Source of the DNA: Actinobacteria bacterium OV320
GTDB lineage: Bacteria > Actinomycetota > Actinomycetes > Streptomycetales > Streptomycetaceae
Direction of reading: 5' to 3'
DNA: 64,000 nt
Assembly: GCA_001298545.1 (NCBI GenBank)
Contig: LJCX01000029.1
Coordinates: 310,001-374,000, forward strand
Below, piece by piece: positions 1 through 9,411 of this stretch. The notes beneath the pieces were generated by a model. It worked only from the letters and a program-made list of their open reading frames with translations, made no database searches and had not been told where the DNA came from. Each line of letters begins with the position of its first letter. Within the stretch, counting starts at the first letter, position 1. The position numbers and the translations under genes are program-made.

Positions 1-1167
1 GCCCTCGAGACGGCCGACTTCATGGTCCGCGAACTGCGCACCGAGCAGGGCGGGTTCGCCTCCGCGCTCGACGCCGACAGCGACGACGGGAGCGGGAAGC
101 ACGTCGAGGGCGTGTACTACGTCTGGACGCCCGAGCAGCTCACCGAGGTGCTCGGGCCGCAGGACGCCGAGCTCGCCGCCCGCTACTTCGGCGTCACCGA
201 GGAGGGCACCTTCGAGCACGGCTCCTCCGTCCTCCAACTCCCGCAGCAGGAGGAGGTCTTCGACGCGGAGCGGATCGCCGGGATCAAGGAGCGGCTGCTG
301 CGCGAGCGCGGCGGACGGCCCGCCCCGGGCCGGGACGACAAGGTCGTCGCCGCCTGGAACGGGCTCGCGATCGCCGCGCTCGCCGAGACCGGCGCCTACT
401 TCGACCGGCCGGATCTCGTCGAGGCCGCGGTCGGGGCCGCCGATCTCCTCGTCCGGTTGCATCTCGACGAGCAGGCACGTATCGCCCGTACCAGCAAGGA
501 CGGACAGGTCGGGGCCAACGCGGGGGTCCTCGAGGACTACGCCGACGTGGCCGAGGGGTTCCTCGCCCTCGCCTCCGTCACCGGGGAGGGCGTCTGGCTG
601 GAGTTCGCCGGATTCCTGCTCGATCACGTCCTCGTCGGGTTCGTCGACCCCGGGTCCGGTGCGCTGTACGACACCGCGGCGGACGCCGAGCGGCTCATCC
701 GGCGTCCGCAGGATCCGACCGACAACGCGGCGCCCTCCGGCTGGTCCTCCGCCGCCGGCGCGCTGCTGAGCTACGCCGCCCATACCGGTTCGGAGCCCCA
801 CCGCAGCGCCGCGGAGCGGGCGTTGGGCGTTGTGAAGGCGCTCGGGCCGCGGGTGCCCCGGTTCATCGGATGGGGGCTCGCCGCCGCCGAGGCACTGCTC
901 GACGGGCCGCGCGAGGTCGCCGTGGTCGTACCCGGCACGGCCGACCCGGCCTCGGCGGCGTTGCACCGTACGGCGCTTCTGGGCACCGCCCCGGGGGCCG
1001 TCGTCGCGTTCGGCACGACGGGGAGTGACGAGTTTCCGTTGCTCGCCGACCGCCCGCTGATCGATGGTGAACCGACCGCGTACGTCTGCCGTAACTTCAC
1101 CTGTGACGCGCCGACCGCCGACCCGGAGCGACTGCGCGCGGCGTTGACCACCGTGGTGAGCGGCTGA
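1..1167 (+). CDS. DUF255 / thioredoxin-domain protein (YyaL/SPATA20-like), 5' end missing
   Basis: The reading frame is open from the first base, so this is the C-terminal 388 codons of a larger protein. Family members are usually about 650-700 residues with an N-terminal thioredoxin-like DUF255 domain, which would lie upstream of the window. What is visible is the (alpha/alpha)6-barrel part, with the segments DSDDGSGKHVEGVYYVWTP and DDKVVAAWNGLAIAALAETG that are typical of the family. The C-terminus holds a CRNFTCDAP segment with two cysteines. The biochemical role of the family is not established. A terminator-like hairpin follows the stop. The family call is from recognised motifs, not from a search. 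Confidence 0.85.
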   Translation, partial: ALETADFMVRELRTEQGGFASALDADSDDGSGKHVEGVYYVWTPEQLTEVLGPQDAELAARYFGVTEEGTFEHGSSVLQLPQQEEVFDAERIAGIKERLLRERGGRPAPGRDDKVVAAWNGLAIAALAETGAYFDRPDLVEAAVGAADLLVRLHLDEQARIARTSKDGQVGANAGVLEDYADVAEGFLALASVTGEGVWLEFAGFLLDHVLVGFVDPGSGALYDTAADAERLIRRPQDPTDNAAPSGWSSAAGALLSYAAHTGSEPHRSAAERALGVVKALGPRVPRFIGWGLAAAEALLDGPREVAVVVPGTADPASAALHRTALLGTAPGAVVAFGTTGSDEFPLLADRPLIDGEPTAYVCRNFTCDAPTADPERLRAALTTVVSG

Positions 1168-1181
1168 AACGCCCACAAAAC

Positions 1182-1209
1182 CCCTGCGGAACACCGTGGC
1201 TCCGCAGGG
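1182..1209. terminator. Hairpin after the DUF255 gene
   Basis: Perfect 9-bp stem CCCTGCGGA / TCCGCAGGG with a 10-nt loop, starting 15 nt after the stop codon. It is preceded by AAAA and followed by AAAG, with no good T tract on the plus strand. It probably acts as a terminator for the upstream gene. Confidence 0.6.
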
Positions 1210-1254
1210 AAAGCTGAGCATCTGTTCGGATAAGTCGGCTTACAGGCGGCAGAG

Positions 1255-1279
1255 TTCCGAAACAATCTATTTATCGGAA
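1255..1279. promoter_or_regulatory. Inverted repeat upstream of the glycosyltransferase operon
   Basis: TTCCGA (1255-1260) and TCGGAA (1274-1279) are perfect 6-bp arms separated by an AT-rich 13-nt centre in an otherwise GC-rich stretch, about 100 nt before the first glycosyltransferase start. This looks like an operator or a promoter-proximal element. No regulator is adjacent, so its partner is unknown. Confidence 0.3.
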
Positions 1280-1380
1280 GAGTTCCCGGACTTCACAGAG
1301 TCCCCCTAGTCTCTCCACAGTGACGCGACGGATGTGACACGCCGTCGCGACAGGGGGCTCTGGGATCTGGGGGGATCTGC

Positions 1381-2727
1381 TTGCTCACGTCTGTCTTCAT
1401 CGCTGCCGTCTCACTGGCCTTGTTCTGGATGGCGGCGTTCACCTTGTGGTGGCAGATGCACGCGTGGCGTACGCCCGAAGTGCTCGCGTCCACCCGGTTC
1501 AGCAGCCCTGACGGCGACGAACACGTCTCCTTCTCGCTGCTGCTTCCGGCACGGCATGAACAGGCCGTGCTGGACCACACCATCCAGCGGCTGCTGGAAT
1601 CCGGCCACACCGACTTCGAGATCATCGTCATCGTGGGTCATGACGACCCCGAGACCACGGCGGTGGCCGAGAGCGCCGCCGAACGCGACCCGCGCGTCCG
1701 TGTCGTCGTCGACACCCACGAGAAGAAGAACAAGCCGAAGGCCATGAACACGGCGCTGCCGCACTGCCGCGGCGATGTCGTCGGGGTCTTCGACGCCGAG
1801 GACCAGGTCCATCCCGAGCTGCTCTCCCATGTCGACCACGCCTTCCGGACCACGGGGGCCGACGTCGTGCAGGGCGGGGTGCAGCTCATCAACTTCCATT
1901 CCAGCTGGTACAGCCTGCGCAACTGCCTGGAGTACTTCTTCTGGTTCCGCTCCCGGCTCCATCTGCATGCGCAGAAAGGATTCATCCCGTTGGGTGGCAA
2001 CACCGTCTTCGTGCGGACGCACACCCTCAGGGAAGCCGACGGCTGGGACCCGGACTGCCTGGCCGAGGACTGTGATCTCGGTGTCCGCCTCTCCAGCGTC
2101 GGCAAGAAGGTCGTCGTCGCCTACGACTCCGCCATGGTGACCCGGGAGGAGACCCCGGGCTCGCTGATGTCCCTGCTCAAGCAGCGCACCCGCTGGAACC
2201 AGGGTTTCCTCCAGGTCTACCGGAAGAAGGACTGGAAGCAACTCCCCGGGTTCGGACAGCGGTTGCTGGCCCGCTACACCCTTATGACGCCTTTTCTCCA
2301 GGCGTTCTCCGGGGTCGTCATCCCGCTCAACGTGGCGATCGCGCTCTTCCTCGACGTGCCCGTCGGGATCGCCTTCGTCACCTTCCTGCCGGCCGTGACG
2401 GCACTCGTCACCTTCGTCTTCGAGCTCGTCGGCCTGCACGACTTCGGCAAGCAGTACGGCCTGCGCGTCCGCCTCGTCCACTACCTCAAGCTCGTCGTGG
2501 GCGGACCCTTCTACCAGGTCCTCCTCGCGGGGGCCGCGATGCGCGCCGTCTGGCGTGAACAACGCGGCCGTACCGACTGGGAGCTGACCTCGCATGTCGG
2601 CGCGCATCTGACCGCCGCCGCTCCCGGACCCGCAGCCGGGTCCGTGGCCGGTCCCGTGGCCGGTCCCTCGACCGTGGCCGGACCCGCTTCCGATCCCGCA
2701 GTGATACGAGAGGACGTTCCTGCGTGA
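1381..2727 (+). CDS. Processive-type family 2 glycosyltransferase, membrane bound
   Basis: 448 residues. An N-terminal membrane segment (about residues 1-22) is followed by a GT-A fold with family 2 features: VFDAEDQVHPELL (nucleotide/metal-binding acidic motif), AEDCDLGVRLSS, and QRTRWNQGF, which is the Q-x-x-R-W signature of processive, cellulose-synthase-like enzymes. Several C-terminal membrane helices lie about residues 295-390. The TTG start is the first reasonable one after the intergenic region. The gene overlaps the next one by 4 bp, so the two are probably translationally coupled. It probably builds or extends a cell-envelope glycan. The sugar donor cannot be read from the sequence. 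The C-terminal tail is a P/A/G/V-rich low-complexity stretch. Confidence 0.85.
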   Translation: MLTSVFIAAVSLALFWMAAFTLWWQMHAWRTPEVLASTRFSSPDGDEHVSFSLLLPARHEQAVLDHTIQRLLESGHTDFEIIVIVGHDDPETTAVAESAAERDPRVRVVVDTHEKKNKPKAMNTALPHCRGDVVGVFDAEDQVHPELLSHVDHAFRTTGADVVQGGVQLINFHSSWYSLRNCLEYFFWFRSRLHLHAQKGFIPLGGNTVFVRTHTLREADGWDPDCLAEDCDLGVRLSSVGKKVVVAYDSAMVTREETPGSLMSLLKQRTRWNQGFLQVYRKKDWKQLPGFGQRLLARYTLMTPFLQAFSGVVIPLNVAIALFLDVPVGIAFVTFLPAVTALVTFVFELVGLHDFGKQYGLRVRLVHYLKLVVGGPFYQVLLAGAAMRAVWREQRGRTDWELTSHVGAHLTAAAPGPAAGSVAGPVAGPSTVAGPASDPAVIREDVPA

Positions 2728-4373
2728 CCTCCACCCTTCCCGCGGTGACCACCGGCACGGTCCCCGCGCGGCGCCGGCCTGTGCCTGATCCCCGTTCGAC
2801 CGGTCGAACCGCTATGGCGGAGCGGCTGCGTCGGTCCCGTCCCGACCTGATCCTGTGCGGCGTGCTCCTCCTGGCGATCCTCGTCGTGCAGGGCTGGAAC
2901 ATCGCCGACTACCCGACCCTCAGCGACGACGAGGGCACCTACCTCGCCCAGGCCTGGGCCGTCCAGGAGGGCAGGGGCCTCGCCCACTACACCTACTGGT
3001 ACGACCACCCGCCCCTCGGCTGGATCCAGCTCGCCCTGCTGACCTGGATCCCCAAGCTGATCAGCCCCGACTCGATGACCGTCGGCGCGATGCGGCCCGC
3101 GATGCTCGTCGTCAGCGCGCTCAGCGCCGTGCTCGTCTACGTCCTCGGGCGGCGGCTGTCACTGCCCCGATGGGCGGCCGGGCTCGGCATGGCCTTGTTC
3201 GGGCTCTCCCCGCTCTCGGTCGTCCTCCAGCGGGAGATCTTCCTGGACAACCTGGCGGTGATGTGGACCCTGCTCGCGTTCACCCTGGCCGCCTCGCCGA
3301 GCCGCCACCTCTGGCACCACTTCGCGGCGGGTGTCGCCGCCGCGACGGCCGTGCTCACCAAGGAGACGATGCTCTTCGTCCTCCCGGCGGTCTTCGTCAC
3401 CATGTGGCGGCACAGCCACCGCGACACCCGTAAGTTCGCCCTCACCGGCGCGGTCACCGCCTGCGTGCTGATCGGCCTCGCGTATCCCCTCTTCGCCCTG
3501 CTCAAGGGTGAGTTGGTGCCGGGCAGCGGCCATGTCTCGCTCTGGGACGGCATCGCCTACCAGATGACCAGACCCGGGTCGGGCTTCATCCTCGACCAGG
3601 GCTCGGGGTCCTACGACGCGCTCCGGTCGTGGCTCTACTACGACCGGGTGCTGATCCTCGGCGGCCTCGCGGGCGCGCTGCTGCTCCTGCTCACCTGGCG
3701 CTGGTCGGTCACCGCCCGCGCCCTCGCCGGACCGTCGCTGGCGGTGGCGATCCTCGCGGTGGTCGCGATGCGGCCCGGCGGCTACCTGCCCGCGATGTAC
3801 GTCATCCAGGCGCTGCCCTTCCTCGCGCTCGTCCTCGCCGGCGGCACGGCGAGCATCGCCCACGCCGTCCTGCGCAGACGGCGCGGGCCGGACGAGGCAC
3901 GCCGGCGGACCGGCGGCCGCTACGCCCTCGCGGCCGTCCTCGCCCTGGCGGCGGGCGCGTACGTCGTCCCGCGCTGGTACGACGGCGACCGCACCGCCGT
4001 CACCGCCGACGCCAACGCCCCCTACCGGGCCGCCTCCGCCTGGCTGGCCACCGAGGTCGAGGACCCGGCCGGCACCCGGGTCCTGGTCGACGACGCGCTC
4101 TGGCTGGACCTGGTGCACGCCGGCTACCGGCCCGGACCCGGGGCCATCTGGTTCTACAAGGCCGACCTCGACCCGGCCGTCACCAAGACCCTGCCGAACG
4201 GCTGGCGGGACATCGACTACGTCGTCGCCTCGCCGACCGTCCGGCGGGACGCGAGCGACCTGCCGCAGGTCGGGGCGGCTCTTGAGCACTCGACGCCGGT
4301 GGCCACCTTCGGCTCCGGTGAGGACCGGATCGAGATCCGGCGGATCCAGACCGACTCCGGAGGCGTCCGATGA
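2724..4373 (+). CDS. Polytopic glycosyltransferase, ArnT/PMT (GT39)-like
   Basis: 549 residues with about ten hydrophobic helices. The first external loop holds YPTLSDDEGTYLAQAWAV: acidic residues after the first helix are the hallmark of GT-C enzymes that use lipid-linked sugars, and the DDEGTY motif is typical of this group. GHSTYWYDHPPLGW-like spacing (here YTYWYDHPPLGW) follows. The GTG start overlaps the preceding gene and the stop overlaps the next gene's ATG. Inference: it transfers a sugar from a polyprenyl-phosphate donor, which the downstream DPM-like GT2 could make, to an extracytoplasmic acceptor. The acceptor is unknown. Confidence 0.8.
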   Translation: MTSTLPAVTTGTVPARRRPVPDPRSTGRTAMAERLRRSRPDLILCGVLLLAILVVQGWNIADYPTLSDDEGTYLAQAWAVQEGRGLAHYTYWYDHPPLGWIQLALLTWIPKLISPDSMTVGAMRPAMLVVSALSAVLVYVLGRRLSLPRWAAGLGMALFGLSPLSVVLQREIFLDNLAVMWTLLAFTLAASPSRHLWHHFAAGVAAATAVLTKETMLFVLPAVFVTMWRHSHRDTRKFALTGAVTACVLIGLAYPLFALLKGELVPGSGHVSLWDGIAYQMTRPGSGFILDQGSGSYDALRSWLYYDRVLILGGLAGALLLLLTWRWSVTARALAGPSLAVAILAVVAMRPGGYLPAMYVIQALPFLALVLAGGTASIAHAVLRRRRGPDEARRRTGGRYALAAVLALAAGAYVVPRWYDGDRTAVTADANAPYRAASAWLATEVEDPAGTRVLVDDALWLDLVHAGYRPGPGAIWFYKADLDPAVTKTLPNGWRDIDYVVASPTVRRDASDLPQVGAALEHSTPVATFGSGEDRIEIRRIQTDSGGVR

Positions 4374-5560
4374 GCCACGAACACACCGAGTACAGCGCCC
4401 CCGTCCCCGATCTGAGCGCCGCCCAGCTCGCCGAGCCCGGCGCGGTCACCATCGTCGTACCGACCTTCAACGAGTCGGCGAACATCCGCCAACTGCTGCA
4501 CCGGATCACCGAGTCGGTTCCCTCCCGGCTGCCCTGCGAGGTCGTCTTCGTGGACGACTCCACCGACGACACCCCCGAGGTCATCCGGGACGCGGCGCGC
4601 GACTGCCCGTTCCCGGTGACCGTGCTGCACCGGGAGGAACCGGTCGGCGGGCTCGGGGGCGCGGTCGTCGAGGGGATGAGGACGGCCGGCTCGGACTGGA
4701 TCGTCGTCATGGACGGCGACTGCCAGCATCCCCCGTCCCTGGTACCGGAGTTGGTGGCCACCGGGGAGCGGTCGAACGCCGCGCTCGTCGTCGCCTCCCG
4801 GTACATCAAGGGCGGCAGCCGCGCCGGGCTCGCGGGCAGCTACCGGGTGGCCGTCTCCCGCGGGGCCACCTGGCTCACCAAATCCCTCTTCCCCCGGAAG
4901 CTGCACGGCATCAGCGATCCGATGAGCGGGTTCTTCGCGATCCGGCGCAGTGCGGTCACCGCCGACGTCCTCAAGCCGCTCGGCTACAAGATCCTCCTCG
5001 AACTCGCCGTCCGCAGCCGCCCGCGCGCGGTCGGCGAGGTCCCGTTCGTCTTCGAGGAGCGCTTCGCCGGCGAGTCCAAGTCGAGCGCGCGGGAGGGCTT
5101 CCGCTTCCTGCGCCACCTGGTCGGCCTGCGCACCGCGTCACCGGTCGCCCGCATGGTCGGCTTCGGGCTGATCGGCGCGACCGGGTTCCTGCCCAACCTG
5201 CTGGGACTGTGGGCCCTCACCGCCGCCGGAGTGCACTATGTGCCGGCCGAGATCCTCGCCAACCAGTTCGGCGTCGCCTGGAACTTCGTCCTCATCGAGC
5301 ATCTGCTGTTCCGTGACCGCCGGGCCCATCGCCGCTGGTGGGACAGGGCCGGCCGGTTCGCGCTGCTCGCCAACGCCGATCTGGTGCTGCGCATCCCGCT
5401 GATCGCGCTGTTCGTGCACCGGTTCGGGATGGGCGCGCTGTCCGCGACCGCGCTGGCCCTGGTCACGACGTTCGTCGTGCGCTTCGCCGGTACCGAAGCG
5501 CTGGTCTACCTCCCCCGCCGGAGGCCGCGGGGGAGCCGCACCGCAAGGAGAGCCGTGTGA
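4370..5560 (+). CDS. Dolichol-phosphate-mannose-synthase-like GT2 fused to GtrA domain
   Basis: 396 residues. Residues about 20-245 are a family 2 glycosyltransferase: TIVVPTFNESANIRQLL start, VVFVDDSTDDTPEV, VVMDGDCQHPP, and DPMSGFFAIRRS. Residues about 255-375 form a four-helix GtrA-like membrane domain (MVGFGLIGATGFLPNLLGL; QFGVAWNFVLIEHLLF). This fusion is known for enzymes that make polyprenyl-phosphate sugars and help flip them. Next to the ArnT-like gene it most plausibly supplies the lipid-linked donor. The ATG overlaps the upstream stop by 4 bp, and the stop overlaps the next gene's GTG start. Confidence 0.88.
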   Translation: MSHEHTEYSAPVPDLSAAQLAEPGAVTIVVPTFNESANIRQLLHRITESVPSRLPCEVVFVDDSTDDTPEVIRDAARDCPFPVTVLHREEPVGGLGGAVVEGMRTAGSDWIVVMDGDCQHPPSLVPELVATGERSNAALVVASRYIKGGSRAGLAGSYRVAVSRGATWLTKSLFPRKLHGISDPMSGFFAIRRSAVTADVLKPLGYKILLELAVRSRPRAVGEVPFVFEERFAGESKSSAREGFRFLRHLVGLRTASPVARMVGFGLIGATGFLPNLLGLWALTAAGVHYVPAEILANQFGVAWNFVLIEHLLFRDRRAHRRWWDRAGRFALLANADLVLRIPLIALFVHRFGMGALSATALALVTTFVVRFAGTEALVYLPRRRPRGSRTARRAV

Positions 5561-7992
5561 ACAGACGCCGCAGACGGATCGCCATGCTGGCGGTGACGGG
5601 CCTCACCGGAGGCCTGTTGCTGGCGGGCCCGCAACCCGCGTCCGCCGCCAACCTCATCAAGAACGCCGGCTTCGAGACGGCGGGTACGGACGGCATGCCG
5701 TACTGCTGGGAGAAGTCGGGCTGGGGCGACAACGACTTCGCCTTCGCGCACACCTCGGACGCGCACACCGGCGCCAAGGCGATGAAGGTGACGCTGACCC
5801 GCCGGGTCGACGGCGACCGCAAGGCGCTGATCACCGAGTCGACGGAGTGCGCGCCCGCGGCGACGCCGGGCAAGCAGTACGACCTGTCACTCTGGTACAA
5901 GTCGACGACCCCCGACACCTCCCTCACCCTCTTCCGGCACGACGCGACGGCGGGCTGGCAGTACTGGACGGACCTCAAGACGCTGGACATGGCGTCCGCC
6001 TACACCGAGGCCACCGTCCGCACCCCCGCGGTGCCGGCCGGCACCGACCGCATCACCTGGGGCGTCTCCGTCTACGGGACCGGCTCGGTGACCACCGACG
6101 ACTACACGATGGAGCAGGTGCCGGACGTCCTCCCGCCCGCGACCTGCACGGGCACCGCCGACACTTGCGCCAATGGCCGCTGGGACGTGCTGCCCACGCA
6201 GAACCCGGTCCGCTCCATGCACTCCGTCGTCCTCAACAACGGCAAGGTGCTGCTGATCGCCGGCTCCGGCAACAGCGAGGAGCAGTTCAACGCGGGCACG
6301 TTCACGTCGGCGGTGTACGACCCGGCGACCGGCAGCTACAAGGTCGTCCCCACGCCGAAGGACATGTTCTGCTCCGGGCACGTGCAGCTCCAGGACGGGC
6401 GCGTCCTCGTGATGAGCGGCAACAAGGCCTACCCGGTGGCCGGCGGGCACGGCTACGAGGGCTTCAAGGACTCGTACGTCTTCGATCCCGTCACCGAGAC
6501 GTACAGCAGGACCAACGACATGAACGACGGCCACTGGTACCCGTCGGCCACGGTCATGGGCAACGGTGACGTGCTGTCCTTCGGCGGGCTGCGCGAGGAC
6601 TCGACCGGATCGGTGACGGCCGAGCTGTTCTCCCAGGCCGAGCAGCAGTGGCAGCCGCTGTGGAAGGTCAACCAGACCTGGTCGTACTGGGGTCTGTACC
6701 CGTCGATGATCCTGATGCAGGACGGCCGCCTCTTCTACTCGGGCAGCCATGTCTTCGGCAACAACATCCCGGGCACGGGTTCGGCGGTCTACGACTACGA
6801 CGCCAACACGGTCACCCAGATCCCCGGTCTGCAGAACAAGGACCAGCGCGACCAGTCGGCGAGCGTCCTGCTGCCTCCGGCGCAGGACCAGAAGGTCCTC
6901 ACCCTCGGCGGCGGCAACATCGACTCCAACCCGGACGGCAACCGGCTCACCGACATCATCGACCTGAAGGCCGCGAACCCGTCGTACGTCGCCGGACCGC
7001 CGCTCCCGCAGGGCACCGTCGACCTCGGCAACGGGCCGGTGGCCGAGACCGGCGCGCAGGGCAAGATGTACGTGTCCGCCGTGCTGCTGCCCGACGGCAA
7101 GGTGCTGGAGACGGGCGGCGCGCTGCACAACCGGGCCGACCCGGTCTTCGAGTCGTCGATCTACGACCCCGGCACGAACACCTTCGATCCCGTCGCCGCC
7201 GACCCGCAGGCCCGCGGCTACCACTCGTCCTCGTTCCTGCTGCCCGACGGCCGGGTGATGTCGACCGGCGACAACCCGGGCAACGGCACCTGGAACCACA
7301 ACGTGTCGATCTACACCCCGCCCTATCTGCTCAAGGGCACCCGGCCGGCGATCACGTCGGTCATCGACACGGAGTGGACGTACGGCGACACCCAGCGCAT
7401 CACGGTCGACCGGCCCATCGCCAAGGCGGAGCTGATCCGCCCGGCGGCGGTGACCCACTCCTCCGACCCGAACCAGCGCTTCGTGGACCTCCCGCTGTCC
7501 GTCGACGGCAACAACGTCGACCTCAACGTGACGAGCAACCCGAACCTGGCGCCGCCCGGCTGGTACATGCTCTTCGCGGTGGACGCGAACGGGGTGCCGT
7601 CGGTGGCGAAGTGGGTGCACCTCCAGGGTCCGGCCGGACTCGCCGCGGACTCCGCCTCGACCTTCTCCGTGTCCTCGGGCACCGCGGCCGCACCGCACGT
7701 GCACTCCTTCGCCGACGACCTGACCGGCAAGGTCACCGGCCCCGGCAGGAAGCGGACCTCGCAAGCGGTCGGCCCGACCGTCTCCGGCTGCGACCGGCAC
7801 TACGGCTCGATCAACGTGTGCGTGCCGACGGCGTTCCCGGCGACGGTGAAGAGGACGACGGCCGCCCGCTGCTCCTGGCTCGAGGCCAACGACTACGGCC
7901 GGCTGAAGGTCAACGGCAAGGACGACCCGCTGGGGCTCGACCCCGACCGGGACGGCCTCGCGTGCGGAAAGGGCGACCTGCGCAAGGGCTAG
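5557..7992 (+). CDS. Secreted galactose-oxidase-like copper-radical oxidase with carbohydrate-binding and Excalibur domains
   Basis: 811 residues from GTG 5557, preceded by AAGGAG at 5545-5550. A signal peptide (RRRRRIAMLAVTG.. ending near PASA) is followed by a CBM-like beta-sandwich (about 30-175), a kelch-type propeller, and a DUF1929-type C-terminal domain. All ligands expected for a galactose oxidase/GlxA centre are present: Cys272 (FCSGH), Tyr328 (HWYPS), Tyr555-His556 (GYHSS) and His634 (VTHSS). The tail (about 760-811) is an Excalibur calcium-binding motif, DPDRDGLACGKG. The protein is longer than GlxA (about 645 residues) because of the two added domains. Its position at the end of a glycosyltransferase operon suggests it oxidises the glycan made by that operon. 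Confidence 0.88.
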   Translation: MNRRRRRIAMLAVTGLTGGLLLAGPQPASAANLIKNAGFETAGTDGMPYCWEKSGWGDNDFAFAHTSDAHTGAKAMKVTLTRRVDGDRKALITESTECAPAATPGKQYDLSLWYKSTTPDTSLTLFRHDATAGWQYWTDLKTLDMASAYTEATVRTPAVPAGTDRITWGVSVYGTGSVTTDDYTMEQVPDVLPPATCTGTADTCANGRWDVLPTQNPVRSMHSVVLNNGKVLLIAGSGNSEEQFNAGTFTSAVYDPATGSYKVVPTPKDMFCSGHVQLQDGRVLVMSGNKAYPVAGGHGYEGFKDSYVFDPVTETYSRTNDMNDGHWYPSATVMGNGDVLSFGGLREDSTGSVTAELFSQAEQQWQPLWKVNQTWSYWGLYPSMILMQDGRLFYSGSHVFGNNIPGTGSAVYDYDANTVTQIPGLQNKDQRDQSASVLLPPAQDQKVLTLGGGNIDSNPDGNRLTDIIDLKAANPSYVAGPPLPQGTVDLGNGPVAETGAQGKMYVSAVLLPDGKVLETGGALHNRADPVFESSIYDPGTNTFDPVAADPQARGYHSSSFLLPDGRVMSTGDNPGNGTWNHNVSIYTPPYLLKGTRPAITSVIDTEWTYGDTQRITVDRPIAKAELIRPAAVTHSSDPNQRFVDLPLSVDGNNVDLNVTSNPNLAPPGWYMLFAVDANGVPSVAKWVHLQGPAGLAADSASTFSVSSGTAAAPHVHSFADDLTGKVTGPGRKRTSQAVGPTVSGCDRHYGSINVCVPTAFPATVKRTTAARCSWLEANDYGRLKVNGKDDPLGLDPDRDGLACGKGDLRKG

Positions 7993-8730
7993 CTAGGGCC
8001 TGCCCTGTCTCGCGAACTCCGCCAGGGCGCGCTCCACGATGGCCACCAGCTGCTCGTGGTGCGCGCCCTTCCAGTACGCGCGCCCGCAGGACAGGCACTG
8101 CGCGAACACGTCGTACGACTGCCGCGTGCCGTGGCGCAGCTGGTCGGCGACCTCGTCCTTGGTGGCCTTGCGCAGCAGACCGTTGCAGGCGGTGCACCTC
8201 GTCCAGGGAAGCAGCTCGGGCGCGAACCGGTCGAGGACGTCGCGGAGCTGCTCCTCGGGGTCGGTGCTGTAGACGAACGCGCCCGCCCACAGTTCGCGCC
8301 GCCGCAGCAGGCCCCGGTCCCGGCTCAGCATGACGCGCTGTTCGGCCGCCGACCGGGTGGCGAGCGCCGGGTCGCCGATGTCGGTCGACTCGTACGCCGT
8401 GTCCACGCCGAGCAGACGCATCCGGCGGGCCAGGGTGCCGAGGTGGACGTCGAGGAGGAAGCGCAGCGGCGCTTCCGGGATCCGCTGAGGGCGGGCCACG
8501 GGGCGGACGGTCACCGACTCGCCGGCTGCGGGGATGTGCGAGACCGGTACCGCACGGCCGTCGACGAGCAGGGTGCCGACCTCGGTGAGGGGCACCCCGA
8601 GCGACTCGACGACATGGCCGAGGGTGGAGACGCCGTCGACGGCGAGCGCGGTGGCTCCGGCCCGTCGCGCGGGCGGGACGAACAGGGCCAGCTCCGGGGC
8701 GACTTCGACACGGATCTCGAATGCGTTCAC
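7993..8730 (-). CDS. Mut7-C RNase-domain protein with ubiquitin-like N-terminus
   Basis: 245 residues, GTG start. Residues about 1-80 resemble the ThiS/MoaD-like Mut7-C ubiquitin domain. Residues about 88-240 are the Mut7-C PIN-type RNase domain with RFLLDVHLGTLARRMRLLG, VMLSRDRGLL, and a zinc ribbon made of CTACNG and CLSCGR. Proteins with this architecture are predicted RNases, but the substrate is unknown. The gene is convergent with the oxidase gene upstream on the map (2 bp apart at the stops) and reads in the same direction as the TetR gene. Confidence 0.85.
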   Translation of the reverse strand: MNAFEIRVEVAPELALFVPPARRAGATALAVDGVSTLGHVVESLGVPLTEVGTLLVDGRAVPVSHIPAAGESVTVRPVARPQRIPEAPLRFLLDVHLGTLARRMRLLGVDTAYESTDIGDPALATRSAAEQRVMLSRDRGLLRRRELWAGAFVYSTDPEEQLRDVLDRFAPELLPWTRCTACNGLLRKATKDEVADQLRHGTRQSYDVFAQCLSCGRAYWKGAHHEQLVAIVERALAEFARQGRP

Positions 8731-8763
8731 CTGGTCAGGATGGCACGGCCCAGGGGCGGAGGC

Positions 8764-9411
8764 TCAGGTGTTTTCCTTGCTCAGGCCGTGCTCCAGGACG
8801 TCCAGGGTGCGGTCGAGGAGGGCGCCGAAGTCGTCCTCGTGGCCGTGCTCGCCCCAGTACAGGGCCGTCTCCATCAGGCCGCCGAGCAGGGACATCGTGT
8901 AGACGCGGACCTCCAGGCTGTCGGGGTCGCGGCCGGAGCGCTCGCCGATCGCGACGCAGAGCATGCGGCCGAGGACCGACATGCTCTCCATCATCCGCGA
9001 GCGCACCGCCGGGACCTGGACCATCAGGTGGGTGCGCAGCCGGGCCATGTCCGGGTCCTCGTCGAAGCCCATGCGGGCGCCTTCCCGCATCACGTACCGC
9101 ATGGTGTCCGCCACCGCCTCGCGGGCGGGCCGGGAGCGCAGCAGCGCCAGCAGGATCGGATCCTGCTCGTCGGTGAGGACGATGTCCTCCTTGGTCGGGA
9201 AGTAGCGGAAGACGGTCGACGGCGACACCTCGGCGCGCTCGGCGATCTGGTCGATCGTCGTGGCGTCGTACCCCTGCTCCTTGACCAGCGCGTAGGTCGC
9301 GGCGCGGATCGCCTCGCGGGTCTTGGTCTTCTTGCGCTCCCGGAGACCCGGCTGCGGGTGGTCGGCGGGAGAGCTGGTGCGTGCGGCCGTCATGGGCTCA
9401 TTGTCGGGCAT
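8764..9411 (-). CDS. TetR family transcriptional regulator
   Basis: 215 residues. The N-terminal helix-turn-helix is clear: RERKKTKTREAIRAATYAL, IDQIAERAEVSPSTVFRYFPTKEDIV (about residues 25-75). The C-terminal ligand domain is of the common MftR/AcrR-like type. The ATG overlaps the end of the MFS gene by 14 bp, so it is the second gene of the MFS operon rather than divergent from it. It probably represses its own operon through the palindrome just upstream of the MFS start; the inducer is likely a substrate of the pump. Confidence 0.9.
   Translation of the reverse strand: MPDNEPMTAARTSSPADHPQPGLRERKKTKTREAIRAATYALVKEQGYDATTIDQIAERAEVSPSTVFRYFPTKEDIVLTDEQDPILLALLRSRPAREAVADTMRYVMREGARMGFDEDPDMARLRTHLMVQVPAVRSRMMESMSVLGRMLCVAIGERSGRDPDSLEVRVYTMSLLGGLMETALYWGEHGHEDDFGALLDRTLDVLEHGLSKENT

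Noticed and set aside
1411..2607. Long antisense frame opposite the first glycosyltransferase, and similar long antisense frames across the window
   Set aside because: These are typical third-position GC shadow frames: rich in R, A, G, P, no family motifs, no ribosome sites.
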